From Dryococelus australis (lineage: Eukaryota; Arthropoda; Insecta; Phasmatodea; Phasmatidae): 64,000 bases of DNA. Where the stretch lies: the NCBI GenBank assembly GCA_029891345.1, contig CM056995.1:79485895-79549894 (forward strand), given 5' to 3'. A program made the position numbers and the translations under genes. This document shows positions 26,195 through 38,457 of this stretch, one piece after another; positions within the stretch are counted from its first letter, which is position 1, and each line of letters starts with the position of its first letter. The notes below the pieces were generated by a model. It was not told the origin of the DNA. It did not search any database and saw nothing but the letters and a program-made list of their open reading frames with translations.

Positions 26195-26633
26195 GGGGCC
26201 AAAAATGTTAAGGGTTCCACATTCCCGCAACTGTTTTTTACATTTAAGAAATACATGAACTCTAAGGCTGGCTGTTGCTCACTCACCACTAGCCTTGACA
26301 TCTCTACACGCAAGGAAGGCACTCAACTGATGTACAATTTTTACATCGGTGACTCACTTGAATGTAACTTTAAACAATGGCCCTATAGTTTTATTCTACA
26401 CTAAGATGTGTGTCCCAAGAAAACGCAAAAGTTTCTGTATTGAAAATTTAGCAGCTAAAACTTATCCTGAAAACACCAGTTTTAGCTATTTTCACACCTC
26501 AGAAAATAATCCTTGGTCTTGAAATGAGAATTTGAAACTTGTCTTTGGGAATGAAACAAATTTAAAATTGTTTTCGTGTTTAGGCACCACTACAGAATAT
26601 CCAACCATTTTTTAATCACATATTTTCTACCAA
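26195..26633 (-). repeat. Decayed copy of the 5' exon block at 54 kb
   Basis: Collinear with 53915-54310, with shared blocks such as AAAGTTTCTGTAT, GCAGCTAA, AACTTGTCTTTGGG and CCACTACA. On the minus strand it keeps a donor (exon end 26287, then GTGAGT) preceded by a short ATG-started frame, ATGTCAAGGCTAGTG. CpG sites seen at 54 kb are mostly TG or CA here, and the longer open frame of the 54-kb copy is not preserved. Confidence 0.65.
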
Positions 26634-26639
26634 ACCTCT

Positions 26640-28380
26640 GATATGACTCAGCATTTTTGAGCATCAAATTAGTATCCAGGTTGTTCAAAGCCCGTAACAA
26701 TTAATTCCCATGGTCTTCCACTTTTCTGTGAACAACCATGCAAATTAAAACCCAAATATTTTACTTTTACTGACTCACTCAAATTTTTAATCATTAAGTA
26801 CCAAAATGGCATGCAGTACCAAACACAAATTCAAATACCAGAACAACCTAGCATTTCAGCAAAACCTCAAACTATGTGACTTGTTTTAAATATACAAACT
26901 ATGTATACAATTTCAAATAACAAAGACAAATGTAAACTTTTTATACATTTTTAAAAGTAATAAACTATAGAACACATCAAATATACATACAGTATTAATT
27001 ACATTATTACACAAATAGCAACACAAAATGAAAATTCAGCTAAAACATCTAAACTTAGCTAGAAATAAATTGTGCCACATCTGGTAATCATTGAAAATTT
27101 ATTGAGCCAAGTTTAAAAAGAATATAATAAAAACCATTGCACCCAGCTTTATTTATTTTATTAAAGTTCAAAATATACAGATGAATTAAATCCATGACTT
27201 TCAATAGATAAAACTTATATTATGATTGCACGCTTAGGTTGTTAGTTTTGTTTGCGAATAGTCTCATGGTAAACTGTTTATGTTTGATTAACATAAGCCA
27301 GAGAAAAAACATGAAAATCGAAAGTGCTTTAGTGTCCACATATAAAATCCAGGTGTTTGATAAATATCTCCAACAAACACAAACTATTTATCCAATGTTA
27401 GTAACATGATAAGCATATGAAATTTAGCAGACATCTGGCCATTAAAAGGACGATATTTTTTATAGGTAGGTTTAGTACACATTAAGTCATAAAAAGGACA
27501 ACATTTTATGATAGTCTCTTCAGCCATTCAGACCTAAAGGTACCACTCAATGTATTGTTAGTGACAAAAATGTTTTGTGCAGGTGAAATATCCTACACAA
27601 GCACTAATGTAATTTCACTGATTCTGAGCATGTATCATTCCAACATACCTCTCCATAGGGCTGATTACTCTGATCTTGATTGGCATCAACTTAAATGCAC
27701 TGTATGTGTACCAACATAAGTATATTGAGCTGATATGTCATTGTTAGATGAATGCCAACATCACAGAATTAAGCTAATATTAAATAAAAGCACTTTTTGG
27801 GACATGGCTATCTATATAACAAGTTGTCTAACAAAAAGTCTGACTGTCTAACAAAAATTATGGAAGTCCCATGTTATGCCTACACCCTGCTAATACCAGT
27901 CTGAAGCTAAAACAAGAACACAGCCTGGCAACAACCAATATCTTTTTGACAGGAAAAACAACAGAATGGGAACAAATAAGACAATACACTCATGTACAAA
28001 ATTAACGATAAAAGTGAATGCAATACAAAGGTGGAATACACCTGTGGTGTGTGGAGGCAGGCACGTGATGGTATTCCAAGACCTGCACACCTTGCTGAGT
28101 GCTATTTCTAGTATCTGGAAGAGGTTTCAACAGTATGTGGACGTTCAATGATTACAACTCAACAAGGAAATCATGATAGTACTTGCGTGTTTTCTTCTGA
28201 GGCGACTGAGTATTTGGATTTTCTCAGTGTGCTTCCATTTTTTTTATGTATAGCAGATGGCTTTGAATATGATGGGCTACAAAAAAAAACCAGTACCTAA
28301 AATGTTCCTCCAATCAGATTGATAATTCACAATGTGTTTTGTGAAGTGATTCGCGAGGGTGGAGTGCATTCTACAGAATG
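26640..28380. other. AT-rich non-coding DNA
   Basis: No gene, RNA or named repeat recognised. If the 54-kb block is the true first exon, this belongs to the first intron of the PHLDB-like gene. Confidence 0.5.
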
Positions 28381-29260
28381 AGCAAAGGTGAGGGGGTAGA
28401 TGAGGGTAATGTTAATACACTGAGAAACATTGGTGGTGGGTCAAACTACAATGTGTAATCAATCAATAAAAACACTATTGGATGGCAAAACGAACACAAG
28501 TACATAATCAACTGATGAGAAACATTGGTGAGGGTCAGTCATCTGCTGGACATGATGCTGAGGGTACCTCCGGAAATGTAAGTATTTTTATAAATTTCTT
28601 AAAATATTTTTTATTTTAGGGTTTTAGGTTATACAGGTCATGGGGGTCATGGTCAAAGGTCAAGGTCATCTGGATTCAATATGGTGGTTGGGTAATGCCA
28701 TAACATGGTGGCTGGTCGGCTCCAATCTACCATCTCCCCTCTTAGCCAAAACATTGGAAATTTTTTTTCTTCTATTTTTTGATAACATTTTAACATTATT
28801 TAAATAATATTTAGCAGCTTTTATAGAAATTTTTGGAAACTTTAAAAATAATTTTGCGACTTTTTGGGTTTGTCATCCAAGGTTATGGGCACGAGGTCAA
28901 GGTAAATGTCAAGGTCACCAATATCCAACATGGAGTTCGTAGTCAGTAACGTAATATACTGGCCGACTTTTATAAATATATTAGATTTTTACAATTTTTT
29001 CCGAGTGTTTGTTTTCAAGGTCATTGGGGCCATGGTCACTGGCATCCAACATGGTGATCGGAGTCATCGATGTAATTTTTTTCCTCGATTTTTAAACATT
29101 TTTCTCTCGATTTTTTCAATTTTTTGGGGGATTTCTAGAATTTTTTTGGGGTTCAATGTCATTCAAGGTCACGGGCATGGTTTCAAGGTCAGCAAGATCC
29201 AATATGGCGGTTGGGTGATGTCACAACATGGCGGCCGGCCGACGCCTGGCGTCTACTCCG
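28380..29260 (+). repeat. AGGTCA-rich dispersed repeat, copy 1
   Basis: Begins with ACATTGGTGAGGGTCAGTC and CTGCTGGA segments, then long AT-rich spacers broken by TCAAGGTCA and by AACATGGCGGC-like motifs, ending near GGCCGACGCCTGGCGTC. The copy at 45060-46620 has the same order and orientation. No protein coding. Class unknown. Confidence 0.65.
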
Positions 29261-29937
29261 GAATCTGTATTTGCCCCATTTAAGATACATTATGCCAGAC
29301 TTCCCATAATTATTCTACTAACTAGAGCACTTTTAACACATGATCTCCGTGCCCAAGGTCATTGGCCCACAAAGTGCCGAGTTCAAGTCCTGAGCAAGCC
29401 ATGGATGTTTAAAGTGTATATGCGTACTGTTATGGTAAACGAGGTGTTGCCTGGTGCCAACTTCTATACGAGCGGCAGGGTGCCACTCAATGAGCGACGA
29501 GAGGAGGGGAAAATTTGGATAGCAGCGGATATCGAGTGGATTGCCTAGATTGCTTCCATAGTAGCTTTGTTGAGAAGCGTTTGCAATTGATATTTAATAA
29601 CGATTTATTAAGATTAACCAGCAGATACTGTCTTGTCTTAGAATCCAAAAATAAATATGTTATATAATTAATTGAGTAATTATTGAGAGTATTCCTGGTT
29701 ATCCGAGATATTATTTAAGAGTGTTATAAAGTCAGGACCATAAGTCCAACTAAGATGAAGTGATGAGTAATTTGAAGCTACGTCCCTAGTCTATTCCCTT
29801 ATAGACACTTGTGTAGGAAAGGGTAAGAACAGTACGCACAGCTTTTACATGTTAGGTTTGTTAGTATAGTATACAAACCTTTCTGTATTTAGCTTATAGG
29901 CATACGAATGGGAATGTTAGAGTTGAGTACTGAGTTG

Positions 29938-29985
29938 AACTGGTTGAGAGTTTTGGGCAGCTGTTAACAACGAGGTATTGAGAGC
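29938..29985 (-). repeat. SINE family 1, tail fragment
   Basis: Short stretch matching the tail motif AACAGCGAGGTCTTGAGAGC of the complete copy at 30485-30732, diverged. Confidence 0.55.
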
Positions 29986-30036
29986 CGATAATGTTAGAAC
30001 TAATAACTAATAATGTAATCCCCTCAAGAAAAGTGA

Positions 30037-30085
30037 GCTGAGTGAAGAGATTTAGGCGGCCCTTAACAGCGAGGTCTTGAGAGCC
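30037..30085 (-). repeat. SINE family 1, tail fragment
   Basis: Matches AGTGAAGAGATTTGGGCG and the AACAGCGAGGTCTTGAGAGC tail of SINE family 1. Isolated, without the tRNA-like head. Confidence 0.65.
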
Positions 30086-30484
30086 CCGTAAGAAGAGCAC
30101 ACGCTAAAACTGAGTATGAAAACAAACTCATATAACATATACTTGTAAAAAACTATATTCGGGGGGGGGAGGGGGGGTTCGTTTAGAATAAGATTTAACG
30201 CTTACACGTGTGTAGAATATTCTGCCGCGACATCGTGTTCTAGAGAAGCCTACGACAGCTGAATGACGTGAAACTTCCCGTGTTCGGCATTTTTTTTTTT
30301 ACAATGGAGGGTTACGCCGGAGCTTATTTCGGGTGTGTTTGAGTTTGTTTACAATGAGTCACGCCGCCGTAATGGTGTGGGAACAGCCTGCAGCAGACCC
30401 GATTTGTAAGCCTGCCACGTCCAGACGCTGGGGTAAGTATACCATCCGAACTTTCTAGAACGTTAAGTTTTCTTCTTATAAAAG

Positions 30485-30732
30485 AGTGAGTGAAGAGATT
30501 TGGGCGTCTCTTAACAGCGAGGTCTTGAGAGCCTATGAGAGTGATTGAAGTGAATATGGAGGGGCCCCGGAATGAAGAGACGGAGAAAACGGGAGATCCC
30601 GAGAAAACCCGCCGACCAACGGCATCGTCCGGCACGATTCCCACTTGTGAAAATCCGGTGACCCAGCCAGGGATTGAGCCCGGTTCGTCTTGGTGGGAGG
30701 CGAGTGTGCTAATCGCTCAGCCACCGTGACCC
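30485..30732 (-). repeat. tRNA-derived SINE, family 1, near-complete copy
   Basis: On the minus strand it starts GGGGTCACGGTGGCTGAGCG, with an A-box-like GGCTGAGCGATTAGC and a B-box-like GGGCTCAATCCC, so the head derives from a tRNA. The body contains GGACGATGCCGTTGG and GGCGGGTTTTCTCGG, and the tail ends near CTCTTCACTC. About 250 bp. Copies recur at 52-53 kb. Confidence 0.85.
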
Positions 30733-31438
30733 CTATCCATATAAAAGAAACAAACGAATCAAGGAGAATGTGTTCCTGATTGTTACATGAAGATGGGCAA
30801 ATCCATCAGAAGACTTGTTTTCGCTAAGCAGATAAAATAATTAAATTTCAACCAGCAAAAAAAAAACTCTGAGGAAATAAATGTGTTGTAGGAACGGAAT
30901 TTACATACGGGTAACCCATCTAGACTGTTCACTTATATACAGCATTAAGGTAGACCTTCAATATAATAACTCCAGAAATATCTGAACTGTTCCGAAGCCA
31001 CCCGAATTGCATTTAACTATCACATCTATCTGATGGTAGTACAGAAGTTTGGGTGCCTCTATCATGAAACCAGATTACAGAATTGTTTTGTTGTCACATT
31101 TATTGTGTTTTTAAAGCCTACCGAGTTTACGAGAAAGTGCTTTCGGGACGAAATGAAACTTACAACACTAAGTAAGACGATTTTTACTATACCTATGTTT
31201 TCCCCATCACGCGTCGCAAACCTAAAGCACTCAACTAACATCTGGCGGCCGCGTAGGCAGCGTGGCCACTGCTCCGGACGCCTGCCACAGCGATCCGGGG
31301 TCAATTCACCGCGGGGTCACAACCGGAATTTCGCTAAGTGCCAAACGTGTTGTATGTCGCCCGAGGGTTTTTTTCGGAGTATCCTCGTTTTTCCAGCCCT
31401 TGTATTCCGTCACTGTTCCATCTCAGGTTTTCCATGTT

Positions 31439-31675
31439 ATAAGCTATTCACGGTAAAGTGGGCACTTTTTTAAGCCCTCTCATTTGGAATAATAGCCAAT
31501 AAATATATTTTATTGTAGCATTAGACGTTAACTTTCCAGTGCAGTGAAATGAATACACTATGTTTATCACTTACACGATAATATTTATTTAAATAATGTG
31601 GTGGACGGACATGAAATTGCTGATAGAAACAAAGTAACTAGGGACTCAAAAGTGCTAACTTTACCGTGAACAGCC
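31439..31675 (+). mobile_element. MITE family A, copy 2
   Basis: Tips GCTATTCACGGTAAAGTG and TTACCGTGAACAGCC, with the family core CATTAGACGTTAACTTTC. About 237 bp. Confidence 0.85.
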
Positions 31676-31689
31676 AGGGTGCTACATCT

Positions 31690-33940
31690 AAATCCGGTCT
31701 GACTGTGCGGGTGTTCCCTACCCAAAGGTGAATCTTCCCACAGACCTAAGCATTGTTTCACCAAACTTTAATGTCGTTCGGTGGAAATGCTCGCGTCACA
31801 GTAGCGTGATAGGCTATCTTAGCTGCCATTATATACCTGGTCCACTTCCGTAGGGGTTGAGCTAAAACTACCACTGGTTTGACCTCTTCTGTACACGCGA
31901 CGGCCTAACTCGTATTAGCTTCAACTAGGCCTGTCGTCATGGGGTGGTAGACAGGGATGGCTGAGCCATCCGTGTAATACGAGCGTACTAAGGGGCCCGG
32001 AAGGAACAGTTTAAATCATTAACACGAAAAATAATTTCCTTTTTGGAAAGAAAACCTACTTCCGTGTCAACACTTTCAAAGTAAATATTCTAGATAATAA
32101 AAAAAGCCACGCACAAAACATATTGCTCCCTATCAATGGTTGGAAGGGGAATGAGAAGTCTTGCACGATTTCAGACAAGGTCCGCACCTCGTCTGGAGCC
32201 TCGGACTTTGACAGACGTGCATTCAACCAATCACGCACGGCTATAAATGGAGTTGGTTTCGGCAGGTTAGCGATTTGTTGCATAAGAAGTCAAAAAAATA
32301 AATTTGTCGCGAAAAGGAAAATTATTTGAGTTTCCTCAGTTCTTGTTCATGAAATAGTTATTTTGCTTCTTCCACTTTCCAGAATCCATGCTGACCTTGT
32401 ACTTATAGAACAAAATAAAATATCAACTAATACAGGCCCACAAGCCGGAGTTGTTTCCTAAATGACTACACTGTAAAAATCCGATTTCCATCGTGAGCTC
32501 AGTTTTAAGAGATAAGGCTGTGTAGAAGCGTCCACCGTCGGAAGTAAAAGAACATCGTTAAGCTTCTCATGTTATCTGTGCACGCACTACACTGCAGGGG
32601 CGGGCGCCAAATAAACCTTCGAGATCGTAATATCGTAGCACTATAGCTCCACGCACAATAATGTCCGCTTCGCGTGCGCACTGCTCGTTTACAGGCGAAG
32701 TGCGCCCCAAGACCCGCTCTACGACACGACACGGACGCGAATACGTATCACGGAAGCTACTAACGTAAGAAAGAAACTTCGTGTTCAATCTCCAATGGAA
32801 CGCATGCGTACACGGATACGTACGGAAGAACGTAAGAAAGCTGGTAGTCCCGGAAATGAAAGAAAAATCCTCCTCTTCCTCCTCAGCCATCTTCCCTTTA
32901 ATATTTCGCAATCGATGCTGGATTAACAATGCCACGGCGAGGTATTCCCGACAGTCAGACACGACGTTACAGCCTAACCGTTCCCACCACCAAAATTAGT
33001 TCAATGTTTACAATACCCCGACAGATTCCTTCCGACAAGTGTTGCGTGGCTTTCGGTAAAATCCTAGAATGGCCAGTAACTTGCTACGGAATGTGAATAA
33101 ATCGCAGATCATTGTACATTATTTTGTTTTGATAATTTTGTAAACGAAGTATTTTTGGATTTTGGAGAAGTTATTTCTACGCATTTCTCCAAGAATATTT
33201 ATTTTCATCAATTCATTAGCTTTCTGTTACAAGAAAACCAGGATAAACACGTAGAAAACATACGATTAGTGTGAAATTTATCACAGTAGTGAAATCTGTA
33301 CATTACTTTGTTTTGTAAGGTTGTATCTGTTTTTTTTTTTGTACTGCCAAGCGAGGCCGACCGGTCCGGCGTCCGAGGAAAGTAGAAATTGAATCTACTT
33401 TTGTCGGGGCTGCGTTTGTCGGGATGACCTTGTTACTGATTGGCTGATGAAAAATGTTCGTCTGTGTCGGGGCTGTTTTGTCGGACTGTCGGGTTATTGC
33501 AAATTCAGCATCACCAATTCTTGGACGGATTAACGTGATCTGCCACCATGTAGATACAAGAGACGCCAGGCCCATAAAACAGCCGCCAAGACGACTGAAA
33601 CTAGCTTCGCATGATGCACACCTTCACTTGATACTTCACACCTACCTACCTTCCTCCATTAACATCCGATTTCTAGGCTTTCGTATTACCGCTCATATCT
33701 CCGTTACATTTTACCCTAGCCGGGAAACACTTTATAGTACGTTTTTGTGTTAAATTATTCTCTAAAAAAATTTCTTGACTTTTTCGTAAAGGTCCATACT
33801 TACTTAAACCAAAATTCACCAAACTACGTAAAAAGTTATTTTTTACGCCACATTTATTAAGGTTTTCACACTCAACATTTCCGTTCCTGATAATATGACG
33901 AAATATTCCACATAAAAGTTTTAGAAGGCTTCTTTCGCTT
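31690..33940. other. Unassigned, CpG-richer in 32.5-33.0 kb
   Basis: A TATA-like CTATAAATGG at about 32.23 kb and a CpG-rich stretch with open frames on both strands are visible. A minus-strand frame starting MAEEEEEDFSFISGTT (ATG near 32.89 kb) could be a first exon but has no clear donor or family. Repeated TGTCGGGGCTG motifs occur at 33.40-33.48 kb. I cannot assign any of these. Confidence 0.3.
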
Positions 33941-33944
33941 TCCA

Positions 33945-34140
33945 ACGGTGTATATATTTATACAAAGTGTCGCAGAATCATTGCGACTAACTTTTAGGGG
34001 CGATAGGTAATGTGATGAGGAACAACTTTTGTCAGGGAATGGATGTCCGGAAGCGCTCCGTTGAGACGCCAGACGTAGTTGTAAAATAGTTCCACGCGCC
34101 TGGGAGGTAGGCACTTCGCGTCGCCCGTACCACATGCCTA
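33945..34140 (-). mobile_element. Terminal fragment of a mariner-like element
   Basis: Shares GGATGTCCGGAAGCGCTCCG, the GTAATGTGATGAGGAACAA block and the following segment with 55560-55700, next to the mariner-like transposase at 55.9 kb. Only the end of the element is present here. Confidence 0.55.
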
Positions 34141-34194
34141 TCGTCGAAAAGCATTCATCTGTAGCGCTCGCCTCTATCCCGAAGAAATAGGCAG

Positions 34195-34433
34195 TATAGG
34201 CCGTTCACGATAAAGTGAGCAGTTTTGAAGCCCTAGTTACTTATTTCTTCCAACCAATTTATATCCTTCTCCCACTTGTTAATGTAAATCCTGCCATGTA
34301 AGTAATAATCCCCGTTTATGCATTCACCATACCCAATACCAAAAGTCCGAGGCCACAATGAAATGTATTTATTGGTTATGATGTCTGATGAAACAGCTTC
34401 AAAAAGTGCTCATTTTACCGTGAACGACCTATA
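34195..34433 (-). mobile_element. MITE family A, copy 3
   Basis: Tips TATAGGCCGTTCACGATAAA and TTTACCGTGAACGACCTATA. Core runs in the opposite sense to copy 2. About 239 bp. Confidence 0.85.
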
Positions 34434-34709
34434 CCTATCAAAAGCACCGAGAGCCGCATTGCACCGCATGTCCTGTGCACAGTTCGTGACGTCTTTCCCT
34501 CACCACTTTCCACTACACAGACCTGTGTCGTTGTCGCTGCCTGAGTCTAAACACTTGTGTGTTCACCGTGACTGTGCGTCGTACACCACACTAGTCATGG
34601 AAGCTTATTCATCGTCAGAACTGGCGGATATGCATATGCCGTATGGTGAAGCTAGTGACTGTGGGTGCGTAGCAGCATGTCTCGCGCTTCTTACACAGTG
34701 GAATACTTT

Positions 34710-35240
34710 AGCATTTGACTTTACATTTTCTTTTCTCTGACGAAATCACAAATACACAATACAATTGTAAAGTCAGAGTTAAGACAGTTTAACATCGGTT
34801 CTGTGAGCTTCATACAAATGTGTATCTTATTATGTAAATAATTATAATATTATTCACGAATGCATTTTACCTGCCTTTTTTAAAATATGCTTAAAATTTA
34901 TATTAAAAGTTTATTTCAAAACAAAGAACTCGATTGTTTATTTATTAAAATATAATTAATATATTTCCTCTTCACATTATATTCATTTGGCGTGTATTTA
35001 ATTTAAGACAAGCTTTGTTTAATATACCGATATTAAAATCACCCTAAAATAAAATAACGCACTTTCCACATAACCTCTGTTAGATTCTCGGCAAAATGGA
35101 TGCTTGACTTTGACTTTAAATTTCAACTTTTCGTAATTGTAAAGTCAAGAGTGCTTGACTTTACCTTTGACAGCTCCATTGTGTCAAGCTCCGTAAGAAA
35201 TAACATGTCGGTAAGCAAACGCAAAGTCAAATATAAAATG
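34710..35240. repeat. Clustered GACTTTAC repeats in both orientations
   Basis: The motif TTGACTTTAC or its complement GTAAAGTCAA recurs at least six times (near 34.72, 34.77, 35.10, 35.14, 35.16 and 35.22 kb). It sits directly upstream of a hAT transposase relic, where subterminal transposase-binding repeats would be expected. Confidence 0.5.
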
Positions 35241-35459
35241 TTAAAGTTTCCAATTATGTAAGGGCCTTTAATCAGGAACGCTTCCCCGACAGACGGCAGC
35301 CACACCACACACTGTTCCGGACACTACATCAACGACTACACGAGCATGGGACCTTCCATCCACCGCACAAAGCTGTCAGGGCAAGAAGTGTTCGTAGGCC
35401 ACATTTTGAAGAGGAAGTACTGAGCAGAGTTGAAGCGCGCAAGTACACGTGCGATCGCT

Positions 35460-36240
35460 GCTCTCTATCATGAAATGGAGCTACCTCTTAAGAGAGTAAG
35501 AAAGGTCAAGAAAACGCATGGTGAATTTCCAGAAGATGAAACAGCTTCATGTGAAATTAATAGGTTCAGAATTTAAATTTTAAATATTATTATTGACACG
35601 CTTGACCAAAGTATGCCGAGCAGATTTGCTGATCAGAAGAACATATATCTAGAACTTGCATGTTTTGATCCACGGAAGTTCTCGGAACTCAAACGAGGAT
35701 TGCCCCAAGTGCGTTTGACAAAATTGGTGATTTGGTACCTAATGTAGGAAAAGGTAAGTTAACTGAAGAGCTACAATAGTTTGTAAAAGATTGGCCCCAG
35801 ATATAACACTCAACGCTGAAAGAAGAATTTACTAAGGATGTTGCAATGGATTTAGAAAGTGAAGTATCAGAAGAAGATGTAGAAAATGAAGCAAGAACAT
35901 GTAAAATGCAAGATTACTGCAACGTATGCATGAACTGTGCATACAAAGTGATTTGTGACTACAACATGCACAGTCTCTTGCACACAGAACTTAGTAAAGT
36001 TTACAAATATCTGCTCACAATACCTTCAACTCAGGTAAGTTGCGAGCGAGTTTTTTCTAAGCTTGAATCAATCAAAACAAGGCTACGCAACAATCTGACA
36101 ACTAAGAATCAGGAAGCATTCGTCATAATGCAGTGTGAGAAAGACAAGCTTGTATGAATTGACAATGATGATGTCATCAATAACCTCTACGACGAAAATG
36201 ATTAAATGAAACGACTTTTGGCACTGTAGAAAAAGCATAT
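35460..36240 (+). pseudogene. hAT-family transposase relic
   Basis: Two pieces in different frames. At 35583-35710 the frame reads NIIIDTLDQSMPSRFADQ, then LACFDPRKFSELKRGLP, like the LDPRF region ahead of the hAT dimerisation domain. The frame 35846-36157 encodes 103 residues with YLLTIPSTQVSCERVFSKLE and then IKTRLRNNLTTKNQEAFVIM, the classic hAT C-terminal dimerisation domain (SCERxFS...RxxL). The N-terminal zinc finger and first catalytic residues are not recognised. The reading frame is interrupted between the two pieces, so the copy is dead. Confidence 0.8.
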
Positions 36241-36611
36241 AGTCTCTGCAAGTCTTGCATTTTTAAGAAATTTTGCACAGTCTGACCTTATTTTAGTGTA
36301 AGTTTTCAGAGTAAGTGCCATTTTGATGTGAACACGTCTTTAAATTTGCAACCATAATGGGAGGCAATCCAGAAAATCCGATGATGACAAAATCGGGGGA
36401 TAAAGTTTCGCATCGCAGCTTCGAATCTATGGTCTATTTTCAAAATTCAGTTACATCACTCAATTGCCAAAGGATCAAATAATATGTTACGTTGAGTGAG
36501 GAGTGCGAAGCATCGCGCGCGCGCGACGGGAAAGAAGGGGGAAGGGGGAATTATTTTGGTTCGTTTCGCTGCGTCTCATAATTCCACGTATTATAACTTT
36601 TGACTGGGAGA

Positions 36612-36641
36612 AGCTACGACACTCGTTTGAGTGTCGTAGCT
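36612..36641. repeat. Perfect 13-bp stem hairpin
   Basis: AGCTACGACACTC (36612-36624), loop GTTT, then the exact complement (36629-36641). It sits in a CpG-richer patch after a GCGCGCGCGC run. No U-run follows, and no CTRR as in a Helitron end. Confidence 0.85.
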
Positions 36642-36719
36642 CTCGTCAAGATCAATCGATTGTGCGTATAAAAACATTTGTGTGGCGTGGTTATGGTAAA
36701 ATTGTATGCGTTTAACGTA

Positions 36720-37720
36720 AAAAAATTAAGAAAACTTAACACAATTTCGGACTATACTCGTCAAAAAGCCACGTCGAAATACAGAAATCGTATACAGTGA
36801 AAGAGCATCTCAAAAGCAATCCAGTGATACCCATAAAACTCCAGATGATCGAGTGAAGCGGTGCCGGGAACGTAAAATAATCATCAAGGCTTCCGAGCGC
36901 GTCAACGTAGACGTATTCACGCAAAACAAACGGCCGTGTCCCCAACACAGCCACACTCCATTTTTTTTTATTGTTGCTGTTGCACCACAGCAAGATATTT
37001 ATTTAAGTTCTGTTTGAATGGTTTTTGGTTTTTCTAATACTGTGTTGCAACACAATTATTAAATTAAAGTGGAAAAATCAATAAACAGATAAGACAAGAA
37101 AGGAGAAAATATTGTAATAGTTTGTATTTTCTTAAACGTGTTCCTTAAGTTCCAAATATAGTTCCAGTTTTGCGAAATAGGATTTAGTTTTCCTATAATT
37201 CAATAAACATGAAAACAAATTTTCTATGTTGTACAATATTTAACTGTCTTTAGCTACAAAGAAAAAATAAAGAAAATTTATTTTGTAATTTCTTTAAATG
37301 CCATTCAGTTGTATTATTTTTAGGTATCATTGGTTATACCAATGCAATTTAGTAGATTAACTCCAGAGTTACGTAAACTAACTAAATACTAAATAACCAG
37401 AAAGTTATTGAAGGCTGTGTTTGCTATTTAGGTGTTTTGTATTTAGAAGCAATAAAAATTACATAGTTAACAATGTTTTATTACGTTAAAATATTTTGCG
37501 CCATTATAAAATCCAAGGGTTTGCGCCCTTTTAGAAGGCCCAGTCCGAACCTGATCACATCATCAATCTAATTAATTCTGCTTAGGTATACCTTAATTTG
37601 CGCGTTGACACTAATTATTTATTTTACAATAGTATTATAAATTACCACCATTCCGTTATTTTAATGAGTTCATATTTAATTAACTTCGACGTTTCCCTCA
37701 GTCTGACTTCATATAACCTT
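36720..37720. other. AT-rich non-coding DNA
   Basis: Nothing recognised on either strand. Confidence 0.5.
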
Positions 37721-38149
37721 AAAGGCTATTCACGATAAAGTGAGCACTTTTGAAATCAACCTCAGAAAAAAGTCAGTCAGTGTCCCTGCCTGCACATATT
37801 TTAACGGGCACATATTTTGACATGCGCCCAGTAAAGTTGGTAACAACGGAAGGAAAGTAGTTCTCTATCTTAACGTCGAATAAAAAGTGTTAAGTAACCA
37901 TTTGTGTTAACTTAATCTTTCCTTTGGATTTTTTTTTTTTTTAAATTCATCGAAGTGTAAAATTAAATATATTTGTAAAATATTTACTTTGGCAATAATT
38001 TTACATTTTCTCTTGACCGACGCATGAATATAGTGACGAGGCTTACGCAAATGTTAATTTTACATAAGGTAGAAGATTACACAACGTTCATACAAGTAGA
38101 TCTTAAGCAGGGCTTTCAAAAGTGCTCATTTTACCGTGAATAGACTATA
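37721..38149 (-). mobile_element. MITE family B, copy 2
   Basis: About 429 bp. Tips GGCTATTCACGATAAAGTGA and TTTTACCGTGAATAG; the right half is the reverse complement of the left half of the 53.4-kb copy (shared blocks CGCATGAAT, AATGTTAATTTTACAT, GCAGGGCTTTC). Confidence 0.8.
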
Positions 38150-38218
38150 GTTTATTTTACACGCAAACTTCATGAGTAATATTGATTGAACGTTTTATTG
38201 TCGTGCCAAAAACTTTGA

Positions 38219-38457
38219 TATAGGCCGTCCACGGTCAAGTGAGTTATATTGACACTCGAGTTACTTTTTCCTTTCAGCCATTTCCTATCCTTTAACCAAA
38301 TTTCTAAATACATATTAACATGTAAGTAATAAGCGCAGTGTGTATATTCTACCGCACTCGGAAATTAACGTCTAAAACTGAAATAAAATATATTTATTGA
38401 CTATTATCCCAAACGAGAGGGCTTTCAAAAGTGTTCACTTTATCGTGAACAGCCTAT
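38219..38457 (-). mobile_element. MITE family A, copy 4
   Basis: Tips TATAGGCCGTCCACGGTCAA and CTTTATCGTGAACAGCCTAT, about 239 bp, lying only 70 bp from family B copy 2. Confidence 0.85.

Noticed and set aside
32567-32962. Minus-strand frame with MAEEEEEDFSF as a host first exon
   Set aside because: The start is attractive but there is no convincing donor, no family match and no downstream exon, so it is only noted.
36612-36641. Helitron 3' end or a bacterial-type terminator
   Set aside because: No CTRR follows the hairpin as in Helitrons and no U-run as in an intrinsic terminator.
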